A stretch of DNA of 64,000 nucleotides from Celoporthe dispersa (lineage: Eukaryota; Ascomycota; Sordariomycetes; Diaporthales; Cryphonectriaceae). Numbering within the stretch: position 1 is the first letter of the stretch; each line of letters begins with the position of its first letter. Below are positions 59,796 to 64,000 of the stretch, in pieces. A model generated the notes under the pieces. The model ran no database searches, was not told the DNA's origin, and saw only the letters and a list, made by a program, of their open reading frames with translations. Where the stretch lies: NCBI GenBank assembly GCA_016584495.1, contig WAID01000002.1:1488001-1552000 (forward strand). The letters are read 5' to 3'. A program made the translations under genes and the position numbers.

Positions 59796-60750
59796 TCAAG
59801 GCCACAACTCGACAACTTCCCACCCCCCTCGACCTTCCCGCCAGGCCTCGTCGCCTCCGCTTGCGGCCCAACGTATGTGTACAACCACCGCCTCGGGTCG
59901 GTCGGGTCCTTCAGGTTCACCAGATCCACCTCGTCAGGCACGATAACCACTACCCGGAAGTTGCTCCTCGCAAGCTCGTCCTCCAGGAGCTCATCGCCCA
60001 CCTTCTGGCCCAGCCCTTCGCCCGGGCCCGGCTTGTTTGCCCTCGGCGTGCCCGGGCTCGGGTTCTTGAAGCTGCCCCTCATCCCAGGGCTCAGGTTCCC
60101 AAAGTGCCCCACGACCTCTCTCTCCCAGTCCCAACCCCCTTCCCGCCTCCACCCGTCTCTCTCATCCGTGCCATCAGCGCGTCACGCACCGCCCTGGCAC
60201 CAGTGCCGGCGGATGCGATGTCAGAGGCAGAGAGGACCCACGCCCGGCCGCGGATGCGCCACTGCGTCCCCGTCGGGACGGCCCAGAACATGGCCTCGAC
60301 GGGACCGCCGCCGCCCGAGTGGCTGACGTCGTCGTCGTCGTCTTCGCCGCTGCTGGGGCCCGAGGAGTAGATCTCGGGCACCTTGTCCATCCGTGCGTCT
60401 GAGGTGAGCACGGGCATGTCGGACTCATAGAGGTCTGGGTTGCGCGGAGCGTTATTCTTGTCGTTGGGCGGGAGAGAGGCCCACAGGCCTCTGTAGATGC
60501 ACGTGCGGGCGCGCGGCACGGAGGAGGAGGAGGAGGAGTGGAGGGAGGTGAATGTGAAGGAGGGTTGTTCCATCTGCTTGATGTCCGAGAGGAACTGGGC
60601 ACGCCAGGGGGCGGCAGAGGAGGAGGATCCTGAGTCCGAGGCCATGGTCCTGATGGAAATATGCTGTTTTGCGCTGGACGGGACGATCATGGTCTGTCGG
60701 AGGGGCGAGAGGGCCTTAAGTATGGATTGGAGGCGCTGGCTGGGAAACAT
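59796..60750 (-). CDS. Pyridoxamine 5'-phosphate oxidase-like FMN-binding protein (two frame breaks)
   Basis: One exon; 318 aa from 60750 or 283 aa from the internal ATG at 60645, after allowing two missing bases. Seen: APWRAQFLSDIKQM, TCIYRGLWASLPPN, AMFWAVPTGTQWRIRGRAWVL and, after the first shift, GHFGNLSPGMRGSFKNPSPG, then NFRVVVIVPDEVDLVNLKDP and PRRWLYTYVGPQ. This order fits the Alr4036-type FMN-binding domain (Pfam PF12766). Known: flavin-binding split-barrel proteins, mostly uncharacterised. Breaks: C5 at 60135-60139 (six needed, giving DWEREVVGHFG) and C6 at 59823-59828 (giving the end WEVVELWP). The extension from 60750 is basic with no acidic residues up to MASDSG and looks like a mitochondrial presequence. 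The gene is divergent from trm4. Confidence 0.85.
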
Positions 60751-61385
60751 TTAGCCTGGAGGCTGCACCCTATGACATGACGGTGAGGACAGGGCCACCT
60801 ACACGGAGCTGAGATGTGTGGATTGAGAGGTGACGCTGTGGGAGGTCCTAGGCTGAGTCCTTGGGGATATAGCTGATGATTCATGAGGTGACGTCTGCCC
60901 TCTCGAGGACATGGAAGGACAATTGACTGCAGGCCTGGAAATCCCGGCCCTGGGGGACCTGGAGTGCAACAATGTCGTATGGAGACACTCTCCTGTAGTT
61001 TGGATCAATATATATCTGGCTCTGAAAGACCAATCTCTGTTTCTGCAGTGTAGAATTGTCCTTCCTCTCGAGGTGCTTGCGTAATGATGTGATGCTGTGC
61101 TGAGCTCAAGGTTCCCCACAACGAGCCAGGGTGGGGTCAGGCTACTCAGGTGCTGAGGGTACTTGCTGAAGATACATACAACCATCCTGCTCTGCCCCTC
61201 CCCCACACTATCTTATCGCCATGAGGCCCACTCAACACCCCTGTTGCATTTTTTTTCCTCCCTCTCTCTTTATTTTCTCCTCTGAAAACATGTCTCGAAC
61301 TTCCAAAAGGTTGCTCCTGCACCACAACAGCCAGCTCCTTCTTCTCTTGTGATCACCATCACAAAAGGAGTCAATTGCCCTCAAG
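60751..61385. other. Divergent promoter of the FMN-binding gene and trm4
   Basis: A 635-bp spacer between two start codons that point away from each other. A T/C-rich tract at about 61248-61280 precedes the trm4 leader. No gene is seen. Confidence 0.5.
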
Positions 61386-64000
61386 ATGGGTAAAAACAAG
61401 GTATTTTCTTAAATAGCCATTATTCCTTCCTGCTAGTAATTGACTTGTCGTGTTTTGTGCAGCATCGTGGTGGTAAGAGAGGTGGTGGTGGCGGCGGTGG
61501 TGGTGGCCGACGTGACAACCGCTACCGGTCTGAGATCAAGAAGAGCCACGAGAAGCTCGAGAGCTACTACAACGAGTTGATTGAGATGTCAGAGGATGAG
61601 AAGAACACCTTCTGGGAGGCTCTTCGTCGGGAGCTGCCAAACAGCTTCAGATTCTGTGGCTCCAAGGGGTAGGTCCTGCATGTTGATTCGTTATAGCCCC
61701 TATTGCGTACTCCCTCCTTCCTCCTCCTCCCTCCTCCATCCTCTGTCGAAGACCTGCGCAGGACTGATATTGAACCCACAGCCATGCCCTCACCGTCAAG
61801 CGCCTCCTCGAGGAGCGCTATATCCCCGAGATTACCCAGCTCGAGAACTACGATGGCAACCCTGTCACCCCTCCCATCCCCGTTTCTTGGTACCCCGACA
61901 GCCTCGCCTGGTGGATGACCACCCCAAGAACGTCGTCCGTCGATACCCTCCCTTTGCCAAGTTCCAGAAGTTCCTCGTGTCCGAGACCAGCGTTGGAAAC
62001 ATCAGCCGCCAGGGAGGTGGTGAGCATGATCCCGCCCCTGCTCCTCGACGTCAAGCCTGGTCATGTCGTCCTCGACCTCTGCGCCGCGCCCGGCAGCAAG
62101 GCTGCACAGCTCCTCGAGATGATCCACTCGGGCGAGGAGGGACGTATACGCAAGGCGCTGCAGATGCATGCGGCCGAGGATGGCCGTGAGGAGCCCGAGT
62201 TCCCAGGCTCGGACGAGGTCGACATGGAGGTGGACCCTGGCGACGACGGCCGCGCGACCGGCATGCTGATCGCAAACGACATGGACTACAAGCGCAGCCA
62301 CCTGCTGATCCACCAGCTGAAGCGCCTGTCCTCTCCGAACATGATCGTGACCAACCACGACGCCACCCTGTTCCCCTCGCTGAAGCTGCCCTCGGGCGAC
62401 TCCAAGAAGCAGAACTACCTCAAGTTCGACCGTATCCTGGCCGACGTCCCCTGCTCCGGCGACGGGACGCTGCGCAAGAACGTGAACATGTGGAAGGACT
62501 GGCTTCCGGGCAATGCTCTAGGCCTTCACCAGACCCAGATCAGGATCCTCGTCCGCGCCCTGCAGATGCTCAAGCCCGGTGGTCGTGTCGTCTACTCGAC
62601 ATGCAGCATGAACCCTGTCGAGAACGAGTCCGTTATCGCCGCCGCCATCGAGCGATGTGGCCATGACAATGTCGAGATCTTGGACTGCAGCGACGAGCTT
62701 CCCGGTCTGCAGCGGAAGCCTGGCCTGAAGACATGGAAGGTCATGGACAAGCAAGGCCGCATCTGGAACAACTGGGGCGAGGTCGAGGCCTGGGTGGCCG
62801 AGAACAAGGACAGGGTGGTTCCCGGAAAGCTGACACCGACCATGTTCGCCCGTGTAGAGGGAGAGGGCAAGCCCGAGGTTCCGCTCGAGCGGTGTATCCG
62901 CGTCTATGCACACCAGCAGGACACCGGCGGGTTCTTCATCGTCGCGCTACACAAGAAGAAGGAGTTCAAGGCCAAGCCCGAGAGCGCTGGTGTGGTCAGG
63001 CCCGGACAAGCGCCTCAGAAGACGGTGAGCTCCACAGTGAATACACCAAAGGCCGAGGAGACGACCACTGTCGATGCCGAAGAGGTGGTCCTGACCGCCG
63101 GAGAGGCGGAGCAGAAGGCCCTCGAGGACCAGGCAGCCAGCGAGCAGTCCAACCCCCTCAAGCGCACCCACGAGAGCGAGGGCGAGGAGTCTCCGTCGAA
63201 GCGACAGCACACCGAGACCGCAACCGAGACCGCAGCAGCAGAGGCCACAACGGAGGCCACTACGGAGGCCAGTGGTGCCCCAAAGACAGGCGAGCAAGAC
63301 GTGCAGAAATCTAACGCCCCGGCCAGCCAGCCAAAAAACCAGGGCACATCGGATGGCTACGGCGATAAGGCTGCGAAGAAGCAGAACAAGGAACTCTTCG
63401 AGGAGCCTTTCAAGTATCTACCTTCCGACAACGAGGTCATCCAGTCCGTCCAGAAGTTCTACAAGATCTCGCCACGGTTTCCCTCGGACCGTTTTATGGT
63501 CCGCAATGCCGCAGGCGAGCCCTCCAAGGCCGTTTACTACACCAGCGCGCTGGTCCGAGACGTTTTGTCATCCAACGAGGGGCGCTTCGTCAAGTTTGTC
63601 CACGGCGGAGTCAAGATGTTCATGAAGCAGGACGCACCCTCTGCGGAGGTCTGCCGCTGGCGTATCCAGAGCGAGGGCCTGCCCATCCTCCAGGGCTATG
63701 TCGGCCAAGAGCGCGTCGTTGTCCTCCGCAACAAGGAGACCCTCCACAAGCTCCTCATCGAGATGTTCCCGCGCATCAACAACGAGGAGTGGAAGAAGCT
63801 TGACGAGATCGGCGAGCGCGTGTGCGAGGTGGGCCTCGGCTGTCTGGTCCTGCGGGTCGAACCCGATGGTACGGACCCCGACTTCGCGGAGAGGATGGCA
63901 CTTCCCCTCTGGAAGAGCTTTCACTCCCTGAACCTCATGCTTCCGAAGGAGGATCGCAGCGCGATGCTGCTGCGTGTCTACAACGACACCACGCCTCTCG
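61386..64000 (+). CDS. trm4: tRNA (cytosine-5) methyltransferase Trm4/Ncl1 (NSUN2), 3'-truncated by the window
   Basis: Exons: 61386-61400, 61463-61668, 61782 to the window end. The N-terminus is MGKNKHRGGKRG with a Gly tract, then SEIKKSHEKLESYYNELIEM. The core has FLVSETSVGNISRQ, EVVSMIPPLLLDVKPGH, the SAM motif DLCAAPGSKAAQLLEM, and the two catalytic Cys motifs ADVPCSGDGTLRKN and VVYSTCSMNPVENE. After LHKKKEFK comes an acidic linker with THESEGEESPSKRQ, and then the fungal C-terminal domain. Known role: m5C at several tRNA positions using S-adenosylmethionine. Two single-base breaks: C4 at 61922-61925 (five gives WMTTPKNVVRRYPP) and G3 at 62012-62014 (two gives ISRQEVVSMI). From 62014 the frame is open to the end, so the stop lies beyond 64000. 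Confidence 0.95.

Noticed and set aside
13723..62014. Programmed +1 frameshifting as a shared mechanism
   Set aside because: Shifts go in both directions, occur in unrelated genes, and sit in homopolymers; sequence error explains them better.
1..64000. tRNA or rRNA genes
   Set aside because: I scanned the spacers for the tRNA B-box/T-loop pattern and conserved rRNA words and found none I could support.

Overview
The window looks like a filamentous ascomycete chromosome, most likely a Sordariomycete. Support: short GT-AG introns of about 44-180 nt with CTAAC/CTGAC-like branch sites, GC-rich third positions in the genes, a small chitin synthase without a myosin domain, a Zn2Cys6 transcription factor, fungal rhodopsin-domain membrane proteins, and long pyrimidine-rich, microsatellite-rich spacers. 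I saw no rRNA, tRNA, CRISPR array or intact transposon.

Layout. 0-3 kb: an HExxH peptidase of the plant basic-secretory-protein family (+) converging on an unknown single-span membrane protein (-). 3-6 kb: gene-free. 6-13 kb: the Hsp110 chaperone hsp88 (+) converging on translation factor eIF5B (-). 13.6-16.8 kb: a class VI-like chitin synthase (-). 19.7-23.7 kb: the nonsense-mediated decay factor upf2/nmd2 (-). 25.5-26.4 kb: a small conserved unknown protein (-). 28.7-30.5 kb: Obg-type mitochondrial GTPase mtg2 (+), converging on a seven-span rhodopsin-domain protein (30.7-31.9 kb, -). 32-36 kb: gene-poor and partly AT-rich. 36.2-37.1 kb: a GNAT acetyltransferase (+). 41.0-43.8 kb: a Zn2Cys6 regulator (+) converging on a RING-H2 ubiquitin ligase (45.1-47.0 kb, -). 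48.6-52.0 kb: bfr1 (-) and RNA polymerase subunit rpb5 (+), divergent. 53.0-54.8 kb: a second rhodopsin-domain protein (-). 55-59.8 kb: gene-free. 59.8-64 kb: an FMN-binding pyridoxamine-oxidase-like protein (-) divergent from the tRNA m5C methyltransferase trm4 (+), cut by the window end.

Most genes are housekeeping, several of them in RNA metabolism and translation (eIF5B, Upf2, Bfr1, Rpb5, Trm4, Mtg2, Hsp110). There is no secondary-metabolite cluster and no operon-like grouping.

Two signals stand out. First, hsp88 contains a 207-nt, stop-free, frame-preserving intron (exitron-like) that would add 69 residues with two basic NLS-like clusters if retained. Second, seven genes show about fourteen single-base breaks in reading frame, nearly all in short G/C homopolymers, while the other eight genes read through cleanly. 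Uncorrected homopolymer errors in the assembly are the simplest explanation, so gene models here should be read with those shifts in mind.
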